Source: Plasmodiophora brassicae | Taxonomy: Eukaryota > Endomyxa: Phytomyxea > Phytomyxea > Plasmodiophorida | Reading direction: 5' to 3' | Length of the DNA: 64,000 nucleotides | NCBI GenBank assembly: GCA_036867785.1 | Contig: CP145413.1 | Location: 310,001 to 374,000 of the forward strand | Shown: positions 36,729 through 46,375 of the stretch, piece by piece | Numbering within the stretch: position 1 is the stretch's first letter | How the letters are laid out: each line of letters opens with the position of its first letter | Made by a program: the position numbers and the translations under genes | The notes under the pieces: generated by a model | The model's database searches: none | Seen by the model: only the letters and a program-made list of their open reading frames with translations | Told to the model about the DNA's origin: nothing

Positions 36729-37658
36729 ATGGTCGTTCTGGGGTTGCTTGCGATGCTGGTGATCACTGGCGCACACGGCTGGGGTCGTGACGGTCATGAG
36801 ATCACGGCGGCGATCGCCGAGTCCCTGTTGAACGACGTGGCGCGTCGTGCGACGGCGGATCTGTTATCCGTCGATGGCGGGCACCTCGCCGATGTCGCTG
36901 ACTGGGCCGACCAGGTCAAGCGTCGCCATGGGTGGCAGTGGTCGTCCGCGTTGCATTACGCGAACACGAGGAGCTGGGAGTGCGGGTATACACCAGTCGT
37001 GGACTGTCCTCAGCATCGCTGCATTGCTGGAGCCGGTATGCATATTGGACCGCAGGCCACTTGCACGTTCTGACTGTTGATCCTGCCAATAGTGCACAAT
37101 TACACAGCAAGGCTGTTGTACCCGACGGAGTTCCCTGGCAACGACCCGTACGTCGCCCTGAAGTTCCTGGTTCACTTCGTGGGCGACATCTCGCAGCCTC
37201 TTCACGTCTCGTTCAAGGCGGATGAAGGCGGCAACCTGGAGCACGGGCACTTCTGCCGCAGGAGAGCTAGTCTGCACGAAATCTGGGACGATGAGATCAT
37301 CAAGCGCCGGGTTCGCAGCGCCCCTTTCGACGGTTCGCGTCAGGCGTACGTATCGTACTTGATTGCACAGATGGGCGTCTCCTGGACCAAGGAGACGATG
37401 GACTCCTGGATTGCTTGCGCCGATGCTGAAGACTGCGCACACAAATGGGCGGCCGACAGCGCTCTGATCGCGTGCAAGGACGCGTACACCGACACGGACG
37501 GCAGCCACATCGCCAACGGCTTTGACCTGTGCGACGCATACTACGCGAGGGCGGCCCCGATTGTGGATATGCAACTCGTCAAAGGCGGCGTTCGTCTCGC
37601 GCATCTCCTCAACAACATCTGGCGTGGACCTACCTATCCAATTGTCATGACCCGCTAG
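36729..37658 (+). CDS. Secreted S1/P1-type nuclease
   Basis: Two exons (36729-37035 and 37093-37658, 57 bp intron) give 290 residues. A 17-residue signal peptide (MVVLGLLAMLVITGAHG) is followed directly by WGRDGHE: in this family the mature N-terminal Trp itself binds zinc, so the predicted cleavage fits. Other zinc ligands are visible in ADVADWADQVKR, SALHYAN, VHNYTARLL, FLVHFVGDISQPLHV and LHEIWDDEII, and six or more Cys suggest disulfides. Known activity: Zn-dependent hydrolysis of single-stranded DNA and RNA, with 3'-nucleotidase action, often in acidic compartments or outside the cell. The exonuclease gene at 34.7 kb is a functional neighbour by inference. Confidence 0.93.
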
Positions 37659-37730
37659 GCGCGTCGCATTACACATTTGGTGTCCTTCGTCATTAAATCC
37701 CAGCGTTGGGTCATTGTCTACCAGTGGCCG

Positions 37731-37893
37731 TTGCCAGTGTGAACTGCACCTAACGTTGCCAGTGTGAACTGCACCTAACGTTGCCAGTGAGAGCTACGTT
37801 CCTGTTACCAGTGAGAGCTACGTTCCTGTTACCAGTGAGAGCTACGTTCCTGTTACCAGTGAGAGCTACGTTCCCGTTACCAGTGGGAACTCC
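37731..37893. repeat. 24/25-bp minisatellite, two unit types
   Basis: Two 25-bp units (TTGCCAGTGTGAACTGCAC...) are followed by four 24-bp units (TTACCAGTGAGAGCTACG...) and a partial one. The units share CCAGTG.GA.CT, so one type derives from the other. It sits in the 330 bp between the S1/P1 nuclease stop and the PPWD1 start. Confidence 0.9.
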
Positions 37894-37985
37894 AGTCAGC
37901 ACCACTGTGTAGGTAGTGGCCAGTGGGCTACTAGTAGTCTGTCGCTGCCACTACAGTACTCACCGTTCCGCGCCACGGAGTACCG

Positions 37986-40037
37986 ATGTCGAACGATGGC
38001 GACGATATCAGCAGCAGTAGCGGCAGTAGCGAATCGGAAGTGGTTGACGATCGTCCTCTGAAGAAGTCGAGGCCGGACGATGGCGATGAACAGCGATCGC
38101 CTCCTGGTGAAGTTGATGAGGGACCAAAGGTAGGCAGCGCGACCGGGATGCATTGTTATGTGTTGACACGCGCCCGCCGGTGGTGTAGGTTCCTGTCACT
38201 GTCGAGATGGCGCTGCGACGTCTGCCGTCTGCGTCGCGTTATGAGAAGTCGTTCTCGCACATCGATGTCGTGTTGCGCGTGATCTTCACGGCTACCGATT
38301 TCCTGATCACCGCCGACCGCATGGGCCAGATTAAATTCTGGAAGAAGACGTCGTCGGGAATGGAGTTTGTGAAACGATTTCAGGCGCATACTGGCGCCGT
38401 TACGGGCCTGGCGTCTTCGGTCAATGGCACATTGTGCGCATCGGTTTCTATCGACCGCACGATGAAGGTCTTCGACGTCGTCAACTTCGACATGATTCAC
38501 ATGGTGGGCCTGTCGTTCGTTCCATCCGCTGTAGCATTCGTATCTGGGCGGTCGTCCTTAAAGCAGTATGTCGCCGTTGCCAGCCGCGATACACCCGATA
38601 TCTCGATTCTGCATTCCGAAGGCACTGGCAAGCCGCTTCGCGTCCTTTCGCTGCACTGCGCACCCGTCATCCTGATCGAGTACAACCCTGCGTTCTCGTG
38701 TTCTATTAGTATCGACGAGAAGGGCGGCGTTGAAATCTGGGACTGTGAGAGCCTGCTGAACGATACCTCGGATGACGTATCGCCTCCAGTCCCCGCTGGC
38801 CTCGAATGGTCACTCAAGTCTGAGACGGACTTCTATGAGTTCCAAATCAAGAAGACGGTCCCGACGTCCGTTACGTTCAGTCGCGATGGCACTCAGGTCG
38901 CCTTTGTCGCTCAGGTGCCCCTTGTTGTTTCCCCGTGTATGTTCGCACGTCCGTTGACCATGCTTGCAGGATGAACGTATTCGAGTGTTTAACTTCGTCA
39001 CCGGTCGCATTATTCGAACGTGGGACGAGTCGCTGACGACGAAGGCGTCTAGTGACACGGCCCGCCTGATCGACACAATCGACTATGGCAAGCGGGCCGC
39101 TGTCGAGCGGGACATGATCAAAGCGCTGGCCGCCGACCCGTTTGCCATCGTGAACCCGCGCCCGTCATGCCAGTTTGACGAATCCGGCTCCCTGCTCTGT
39201 TACGCGACGATGCTCGGCATCGTTATGATGCACGTTCCGTCTGGTGCCGCCGTTCGAACCATTGGCAGCGGGGAGAACGCGCAGCGATTCACGTCAGTGG
39301 CCCTGTTCCAGGGCATTGCCCAGCGAACAGACCAGTCGGCGTCGGCGGCTCTGGCGGCGGTCGGCACGGTTGGCGAGAGCGCCATTGCCGAAGAACAAGA
39401 AGACCCGATGATTATCGCGCTCGGGTACAAGCAAGCCAGGTTCTATGTGTTCTCCTGCGCCGAACCTGAAGACTTTGCTCATCGCGACGTGCTGACCGAA
39501 CGCCCCAAGTCGCATGTGTCCAAACAAGTCACGACCGCCGGCGCCAACCTGCCACAATCGGCCGTCTTGCACACTACTCTCGGCGACGTTCACGTTAAGC
39601 TGTTCCCTACCGAATGCCCAAAGACGGTGGAGAACTTCACGACGCACGCCAGGAACGGCTACTACGATGGCGTGACGTTCCACCGTGTCATCAAGGGGTT
39701 CATGGTCCAGTCGGGGGATCCACAAGGTGACGGAACGGGTGGCGAATCCATCTGGGGCCACGAATTCGAAGACGAATTCCATCGTTCGCTCCGCCATGAC
39801 CGGCCGGGCACGCTGGCGTCTGCGAACGCGGGACCGAACACCAACGGGTCGCAGTTCTTCATCACGACGGTACCGTGCCCCTGGCTGGACAACAAGCACA
39901 CCGTGTTCGGGCGCGTTGTCAAGGGTATGGAGGTCGTGCACGCCATCGAGGACGTCCGCGTCGACAAGAAGACGTCGAAACCGCTGGACCCGATCTCGAT
40001 CGTCAACATCGACTGCTCGGCACAATCAGGAACATAA
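37986..40037 (+). CDS. PPWD1: WD40-repeat peptidyl-prolyl isomerase PPWD1
   Basis: Three exons (37986-38129, 38189-38914, 38970-40037; introns 59 and 55 bp) give 645 residues, the same length as human PPWD1. An acidic/Ser head leads to [17 protein letters not shown] and four or five WD40 blades ([35 protein letters not shown]). Residues about 490-645 are a cyclophilin with active-site residues intact: [23 protein letters not shown] and [12 protein letters not shown]. Known role: nuclear proline isomerase of the spliceosome (C complex). A spliceosomal component suits an organism with so many introns. Confidence 0.95.
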
Positions 40038-40121
40038 ACGGTTAACGTCGCGCACAGCACGCTATATTAGAGAAATATGCTGAAGGACAGCGCGTCTGAG
40101 GAACGAGTGCAACAGCACTTG

Positions 40122-41070
40122 CTACCCTCCGACCGGATGGATGGGGCGGAACGCAGACGAGCGGCCTTGTGGCGCGGGCGCCGGTGTCGGGGACGTCGGC
40201 GGCGGCCGCGCCACGTACTTGTTGAGCGCTTCGGTCAGCTTGAATTCGATGCCGCGCGTGCGACACTCCAGCACGTAGACGACGTCGTCCTCGATGAGCC
40301 GGGCGCACTTGTACACGAACTTGTCAATGACCCGCTGCATGACGACGTCGGGGCAGTGCTCGGTGAATCGCCGACGGAACTGTGCGAGACACAGCAAGTC
40401 AGTGTCGAGGCAGACACATAACACTCGGGGCAGGTTCGTTCGAGAAAAATCGCAAATTCTAAAAATAGAACCAGTGCCAAGCAACGTCCAGGGCAGTGTC
40501 GCAAAGGTGGGGCGGGGCCGCACGTACCGTTCGCATGAAGCGATAGAGCTGGACCTGGCGGGCCAGGACCATCCGCGGGAACTCGTCGCTCATCTTGCGG
40601 TCGAAATCGCTGAGCATGCGGTAGAATTCGTCTTTGAGGTTCGGGATGACGTCGAGCTCGTCGCCGACGTCGACGCGGTAGCATTCATCGACGAGGGCCC
40701 AGCGCTCGTCGGATGTCAGCGGCTTACAGTCGGCGAGTCGCTGCTGGAACGCGTTCAGCTCCTCGAGATCCGTCGTCGCCGGCACAGTCGCGCCGCATGG
40801 CGATACAGTCCGTTCGTAGTCGGAGCTGTCGTCGCTGTCTTCGTCGGTCGACGACACGACGGTCTCATACGGGGACGTCGTCGCCGTTGTATATTTGGTA
40901 CCTCGGCGGAGGTCCTCCTGACGGCGGGCGATCTCCTCCTCGCATTCCGCCTTCCGGAGGTTCAGGCGTTCAAGCTCGGCGCGCAGAGCGCGCAGCGACG
41001 TATCCTGCTCCACGGGGTCGACGTGCGGCGATACCCCCGGCGCGGCGCTGCCCAGCGGCGCTGTCGTCAT
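40122..41070 (-). CDS. Hypothetical coiled-coil/helical protein
   Basis: Model: 41070-40528, 40458-40423 and 40379-40122, about 278 residues. An N-terminal coiled coil (SLRALRAELERLNLRKAECEEEIARRQEDL) is followed by an acidic, Ser/Thr-rich linker and a mixed helical region ending DVVMQRVIDKFVYKCARLIEDDVVYVL, then a Pro-rich tail. No domain recognised. The 36-nt middle exon and the 43 bp second intron are my weakest splices here; the alternative is one intron of about 150 bp. It ends 85 bp from PPWD1, tail-to-tail. Confidence 0.55.
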
Positions 41071-41531
41071 TCCTCCCGTGCACGCGAACAACGACCAGTA
41101 TCGGTGTGTGCCCGCCTTCAGCTGCTCTCGGCGTTTTCGGCGAACTCCGCGCAAACTGCGCAGCGCACGCTGCTTGGCTGGGCCTATTCGTGAATCCCGC
41201 AATCGGCGAGCAAGCCCACGGCGGACGACAGTGGCACCGAGTCCGTGAGGGAACTGCGCGACCGGCGCTGCCCGCGACGGCCAACGCGGCGAACATGCGC
41301 GCCGCAGTCGGCACGGCACCGGTGGAGCTGTCCGCGTGCGGTGCGCCGCAATTAGGCGCCCCCGCTCCCGAGATGCACATACCTACATAGATACCCGCCT
41401 TGTGCCTGCACATGATACACGCCGACGGCGTCTCGTGGATACGTACGGCACCCATGCGCGCCACCACCACGCACCCAGTGGCAAAATTGTCGAAGCCACG
41501 TCGCAGAAGTCGTGCGGCTCGCAGTGCCGTC
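41071..41531. promoter_or_regulatory. Divergent promoter region
   Basis: About 460 bp between the leftward coiled-coil gene and the macrodomain gene. Open frames cross it on both strands but lack protein-like composition. Confidence 0.35.
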
Positions 41532-42302
41532 ATGTCGAACGACGCGTTGCGCCGGGCGTATCGCAAGGTGAAGGTGGTCCCGCGGTGCGATCTTACCACG
41601 CTGGAGGTTGGCGCGATTGTCAATGCTAGCAATCCGGGACTGCGACGAGGAGGTGGTGTCTGCGGCGCCATCTTCGAGGCGGCGGGGTCGGTGAACCTCC
41701 AGAGGGCATGCGACGCCGTGTCCCCGTGCCCTGTTGGCGAAGCAAGAATCACTCCCGGTGGGGTCCGTTACAACATGGTTCCCGTTGTGCGAATTCTCAA
41801 CCGGAAGTGTGCCTGCCGCAGGATTCGCTCTTCCAGCACAATACGTTATCCACACCGTGGGACCGTGCGTACATGGGGCCCCGAACGTAGACGATGCCCG
41901 TCTGCTCGGCAGCTGCTATCGGAGCGCACTGGACCTGGCCAAGGCCAACGGCATTCGGGCAGTCGCATTCCCGTGTATCTCCACCGGCATCTACGGATAC
42001 CCAAAGCGAAAGGTCGGAACATACCCGGTGACTAGGTCACGCCAGATTGGTTCCTGGTTGACGACTGTCGCAGGCCGCTGTCGTCGCACTAGAGGCTGTG
42101 CGAGATTGGCTACTGCGGGACGGAAACAGCGACTCGATGGACGAAATCGTGCTGTCGACATTCCAGCGAGAGGACTCGGACATGTGACGCCATACGTTAT
42201 GTTTGTCTGGGCACACCGGGTCAGGGAGCTGAGTGCGTGTTGCTAGATACAGCGAGCTCGTTCTCGTCGTTTTTCAAGCAGATCACGGACGCATCGAATG
42301 AA
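41532..42302 (+). CDS. Macrodomain protein (MacroD-type ADP-ribosyl hydrolase)
   Basis: Four exons (41532-41757, 41822-42012, 42074-42183, 42248-42302; introns 61-64 bp) give 193 residues. Macrodomain blocks are clear: CDLTTLEVGAIVNASNPGL (NAxN), RRGGGVCGAIFEAAG (GGGV...I), GEARITPGFALPAQYVIHTVGP, and AVAFPCISTGIYGYPKRKAA (the phosphate loop). Known: binds ADP-ribose, and MacroD-like members remove mono-ADP-ribose from acidic residues. The last, 55-nt exon adds DIYSELVLVVF, a usual C-terminal strand, supporting the model. Cellular location not indicated. Confidence 0.9.
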
Positions 42303-42803
42303 ACACCAGTCACTACGTCTTGTGTCCGCACCGTGTTCCAGATCGGGCTTGAACGATAACAGGCGTAATGTGGTCTCCTCAGAAGTATTCTTACGTCTCC
42401 ATAGACGTCGGTAAAAGCGTCCGACCTCGAAACTAAAGGCTGCGTCCCCACGAAAGAATGAACCTGCGTCGGAACACGTGAAGGCCGAGCAGAATGCTTT
42501 CGTCAGGACGAATGACACCGTCCTGTGGAAACACAGTTCGGGCACGCGGTGGCGCTCTCCTCAGACATACATATCTGGCTGTGACGATATGCGGGCAATC
42601 GACCTCTCTAACCTGACCTGTGCTTGTCAATTCCTTATGCACCTTTACTGCGTTGTCTGGGACCTACATAGGCGTGCCTGCGCTGCCATCAGCAGGGGCA
42701 GCAAGCAATCCCGACGCAGGATGAGTCTTCCACTTCAATGGTTGCAGCAATGTAAAGCCGGGCAGCACCTGCAGCAAAAGGGCGGGCAGACGCACAAAAG
42801 CAT
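42303..42803. other. No protein gene seen
   Basis: 500 bp between the macrodomain gene and tRNA-Glu. A T-run on the minus strand (complement of caaaag at 42795-42800) just downstream of the tRNA could be its Pol III terminator. Confidence 0.4.
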
Positions 42804-42874
42804 TTCGGTACCGGGAATCGAACCCGGGTCTCGGCGGTGAAAGCGCCGTATTCTGACCCCTGAACTATACCGAA
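42804..42874 (-). tRNA. tRNA-Glu (anticodon UUC)
   Basis: The cloverleaf is complete: 7-bp acceptor stem TTCGGTA/TACCGAA, D arm, 5-bp anticodon stem CGGCG/CGCCG around loop CTTTCAC (anticodon TTC at 42841-42839), and T arm CCCGG-GTTCGAT-CCGGG. The internal B box GGTTCGATTCC is canonical. The 3' CCA is not encoded, as expected for eukaryotes. Confidence 0.95.
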
Positions 42875-43110
42875 CACGCGTTATTTTAAGACTGCAACTA
42901 CAGCTACAAATAGATAGTCCTGCTGACTGCCTAGACCACGCTGTCGCAGACAACCTGACGGAGATGGTCCGATGGGAGCCTGGCGCTGACGCTGGACGTG
43001 CCGACTGGGCATTCCTGCGGCGGAACAATGAGCAAATCCGGTTATTACTTTGGGTCCATATCGGGCGGTGGAGGTGGTGTGGCGCCGCCGGGGCAGTGCG
43101 TGTCCTGACA

Positions 43111-43895
43111 ATGCTGCAGCATCTGCGCGGTGTCCTCCTGTTGGGGTGCCGGCAACCTTGGCGCCTAGCCCTGCAGCGCCTCTGCTCAACGACAGCATCG
43201 CCGTCGGACAAACGACGGGAACTTCTCTACAGTGGACTCGAGGATGACGACGAGGCGGACGGCGACGACGACGTCGACGCCTCGTCCGTCCTGCAGGAGG
43301 AGACCATGGACGTTGATGGCGTCAAGCTCGATGATGAGACCGTCCAGTATATGCTCGACTCCAGTACGCTCATTCGATGTGCCGTTCTCTCACGGAAGGA
43401 ACTGACGTGCTGCGTGGGCAGTCGGTCAGGCCAGCGACGAAGACAAGGACCAGATTCAGCGTTTGGCCAGCGAGTCTTTCAACGAGGCCGACCTCGACGA
43501 GAATGACGACATCACCAAGAAGGAGTCGTTCAACGCTGTACGTCTAATTCGTCGTGCGCGGCGTCGCCCGCTGCTGACATATTCTTGCTGCTCAGTTTAG
43601 GAAAGGCGTCGAAGATTATGTCCTGACGATGGTGGACAAGACGGCGCAGGACATGATGAAGTACCTTATCGAGCTATACGAGGAGAACCGCCCAGAGTTC
43701 CAGCCGTCGAACAACCCCGACTTTCAGGAGTTCCCCGCGTACGACATCATCATGGACGCCTGCGAAGACGAACGCATGGCCGAGGAGGTCGCTGGCCGCT
43801 TCAAGGTCTGGGTGGCGCAGCGCGAGGCGGTGCCGGCGCTTCCGCCCGGGTCCTCCCCTAAGTCGTTGCCGTCGTCATCGGCGCGTAATGAGTAA
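43111..43895 (+). CDS. EF-hand protein with mitochondrial-like presequence
   Basis: Three exons (43111-43363, 43422-43537, 43596-43895; both introns 58 bp) give 222 residues. The N-terminus MLQHLRGVLLLGCRQPWRLALQRLCSTT has Arg, Leu and Ser and no acid, ending RLC-S like a matrix-protease site. An Asp-rich stretch follows, then one good EF-hand loop (DLDENDDITKKE: acidic or Asn at 1, 3, 5, 7, Ile at 8, Glu at 12), then helices and a Pro/Ser tail. EF-hands bind Ca2+; a mitochondrial Ca2+-responsive role is inferred. It shares no recognisable family. Its stop is 21 bp from that of the CSDE1 gene. Confidence 0.65.
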
Positions 43896-43916
43896 AGGGA
43901 CATGCCCCTCTGTGTA

Positions 43917-45998
43917 CTATCCGTCCGTCTTGGACCAGTTCCTGGGCTCCATGCGCTGGTCCCAGCGCTTGTGCGATGCCGGCGACAGGTCCAGGGTCGC
44001 GTTCCTGGCGGCGAGATGCGGTTTCCGGTTGCGCTGCGCGAACGATTCCTTCGGCTCAGTCGTCGTCGTCGTCGCCAGTTGCGCCTTTGGCGTCGTCCGT
44101 CCTCGCCCAGCGGCGACCACGATGGTCAACTTTCTGGCGATCCGCATGGAGCGCGTCGCGATGCCCGCCTCGAACTCGTCGACCTCGACCTGGTCGCCAA
44201 CGCGAACGTCCAGGTCGGAATCGAGGAGGACCTCGAACAGTTCGCTGGGGGCGTGCTGCGTCGCGTCGACCTTGACAACGACCTGGTCCTGCACCTTCTC
44301 CGACACGATCCCGAGCTTGGGCGCCAGGCGAATGTTCGCGGCACGAAGGAACTTGGGCGCCGGCGCCATCGCCAGCGACACCGTGTCGCCGACGCGAATC
44401 GGGCTGCTCTCCGTCTCCAGGTCGGCGATCACGAAGCGCACGACATCATCGTCGGGGGGCGCGTCCGCCGCTTTGACCGCCGAGGACGACGGGCGAATGA
44501 TCTGGATGGTCCCGTACACGATGGTGCCGTCGTGGCCGCTGGGCCCACTGACGACACGACGCATGTCGACCGGTGGCGCCATCGACGATGCCGACTGGAA
44601 CACGATCGACGGCTTCTCGGTGATGACGCCGAGGACGCGATCGTCCCGGAGCTTGACGGCGCCTTTCGGCAGCAACGTGATGCGGATGGCGTTGTCCTGG
44701 CCGCGGTTGTCGGGCGCGACGTTGAACTCGAGCTCGTCGCCGACGGCGGGGACGTGCGCTTTCTCGATGAACTCGTTCAGGTGGACGAACATCTGGTCGC
44801 GCTTCCCGTCGCACTTCAGGAACCCGTACACGTCCTTCCAGATGGTCAGGATGCCACGGCGGCGGCCCAGCGCGGCACACTTGACCAGGAAGATGTCGGT
44901 GGCGCTGAACGACCCGGTGCGCCGGTCCAGCTTCAACCGGAACCCGACCTGGTCGCCCTGGAACAGCTTGATGCCCGGGAACTTCAGGTCGGCGCCCGTG
45001 AACGGCAGGTGGATATCGACGCCGAACGGCAACGACACGTCGTCAATGTGCTCCAGGCGGCGGCGCTCCTTGCCAGGTAGCACCAGCTGCCCGTGATCGT
45101 TACTGGAGGGTCGTGCGCGACGTCGTGTCTTCTGCGACCCCGCCTGCGTGTTCTCGACGCCGACGGCGATGACGCCAAAGATGACCGACGACTGGATCGA
45201 GCAGAACGAGACCGTCCCTTGTGGGAGAATCCGCACGCGACTCGCAATGATCCGACCCTGGCCAGTGGAGACCAGCGCGAACTCGACTTCGGTGCCGGGC
45301 GCGATGACGACGTCCTCGTTGGCGTCGTTGATGACCTCGGTGAAGTGGAAGAAGACTTGCTTGTGGTCGCGCTCGGCACACTTGATGAACCCGTAGTTCT
45401 GCTTGGCGCTGACGACGACGCCCGTCTCGCGTCGCGCCGGTTGCACCTCCTTCACCGGCTGCGCATCGTAGTCCAGACGGTAGGCGTCCCTCGGGGACGG
45501 GCTGACGATGGGGTGCGCCGAGCGCGCCACGACGCGAACCTGGACGGCCTTCTCCTTGCCGGTGGGTTCGTCGCGAACGCGGTAGAATGTGACACGGTCG
45601 CCGATGATGACAGCGGGGTGGTCGGACGGGACCGGTGGCAGAGACGCGATCGAGTCCTGGTCGATGGCGCTGTAGTGGAAGAAGATGCGGTCGCCCGTTT
45701 CATCGCAACGCACGAACCCGTACGCGTGCTTCAGGTTATGGACAACGCCATGCCGAAGCGGGCCTAGGTCCTGTACGCGTTCCTCGGACGATTCGTGAGC
45801 GGCGGGTGCTGGTGTCGGTGTCGCCACAGCGATTGACGACATCGTCATCTGGGTAACTGGCACCTGTCGCTCCAGGCTGACTAGCTGCGGCGCCGGCTTG
45901 ACAGCCGTCGCCTTCTTATCGTCGTGTTCATCGCGTTTGGTCGGGATGACCTTGTCGAGGTCGTGTTGCATTGCCTGGTGTGCCGAGTGCGGCATCAT
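43917..45998 (-). CDS. Multiple cold-shock-domain RNA-binding protein, CSDE1/UNR-like
   Basis: A single exon of 693 residues. Repeated CSD signatures begin GVVHNLKHAYGFVRCDE (about 83), GVVVSAKQNYGFIKC (about 193) and GILTIWKDVYGFLKC (about 377), each followed by a VFFHFTEV-type strand (FFHYSAI, FFHFTEV, MFVHLNEF). Further weaker units (GVITEKPSIVF, GIVSEKVQDQVVV) alternate with them, as in UNR where true CSDs alternate with non-canonical ones. Known role: cytoplasmic RNA-binding, translation and mRNA-stability control. Intronless over 2 kb, unusual for this window. The start at 45998 is preceded by open but Cys/His/Arg-rich sequence that I leave out. Confidence 0.85.
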   Translation of the reverse strand: MMPHSAHQAMQHDLDKVIPTKRDEHDDKKATAVKPAPQLVSLERQVPVTQMTMSSIAVATPTPAPAAHESSEERVQDLGPLRHGVVHNLKHAYGFVRCDETGDRIFFHYSAIDQDSIASLPPVPSDHPAVIIGDRVTFYRVRDEPTGKEKAVQVRVVARSAHPIVSPSPRDAYRLDYDAQPVKEVQPARRETGVVVSAKQNYGFIKCAERDHKQVFFHFTEVINDANEDVVIAPGTEVEFALVSTGQGRIIASRVRILPQGTVSFCSIQSSVIFGVIAVGVENTQAGSQKTRRRARPSSNDHGQLVLPGKERRRLEHIDDVSLPFGVDIHLPFTGADLKFPGIKLFQGDQVGFRLKLDRRTGSFSATDIFLVKCAALGRRRGILTIWKDVYGFLKCDGKRDQMFVHLNEFIEKAHVPAVGDELEFNVAPDNRGQDNAIRITLLPKGAVKLRDDRVLGVITEKPSIVFQSASSMAPPVDMRRVVSGPSGHDGTIVYGTIQIIRPSSSAVKAADAPPDDDVVRFVIADLETESSPIRVGDTVSLAMAPAPKFLRAANIRLAPKLGIVSEKVQDQVVVKVDATQHAPSELFEVLLDSDLDVRVGDQVEVDEFEAGIATRSMRIARKLTIVVAAGRGRTTPKAQLATTTTTEPKESFAQRNRKPHLAARNATLDLSPASHKRWDQRMEPRNWSKTDG

Positions 45999-46375
45999 GC
46001 GTTCGAGGGGCCCGCCAAGATGCTGGAACCGGGCCGTTCGGGTTGGACGAGCACAAGGTGGACAACGAGAATGGCCATGGTCGTGCCCCCAGCATGACGT
46101 CATATCGATGGGGCGCGTGCCCTGCCCACGATCCCACGCTGACGTTCCTGGGAGCGGGACTTGGAAATCTTTCCGGTTCTGTGCAGGTGGAGGTTAGATC
46201 GTGGACTGGGATGCCTGATACGCAAGGGGCAATGTGGTATGCATAAAACAGTGGTGTCAAGCAACAGGGGTGACTGGACATTCGCCCTGGCAACATCATT
46301 GTTGAGTGCAGCCGTTGCTTCCCGTCAGAGGGGAGGCGCGCCCGGGAAGGGAACGGCGGCGTTTGGTCGCCAGCA
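45999..46375. promoter_or_regulatory. Divergent promoter between CSDE1 and coiled-coil genes
   Basis: About 375 bp between divergent starts. No defined element recognised. Confidence 0.35.

Noticed and set aside
43902-45096. Two ~400-codon plus-strand frames
   Set aside because: Antisense shadows of the CSDE1-like exon, which has clear cold-shock motifs.
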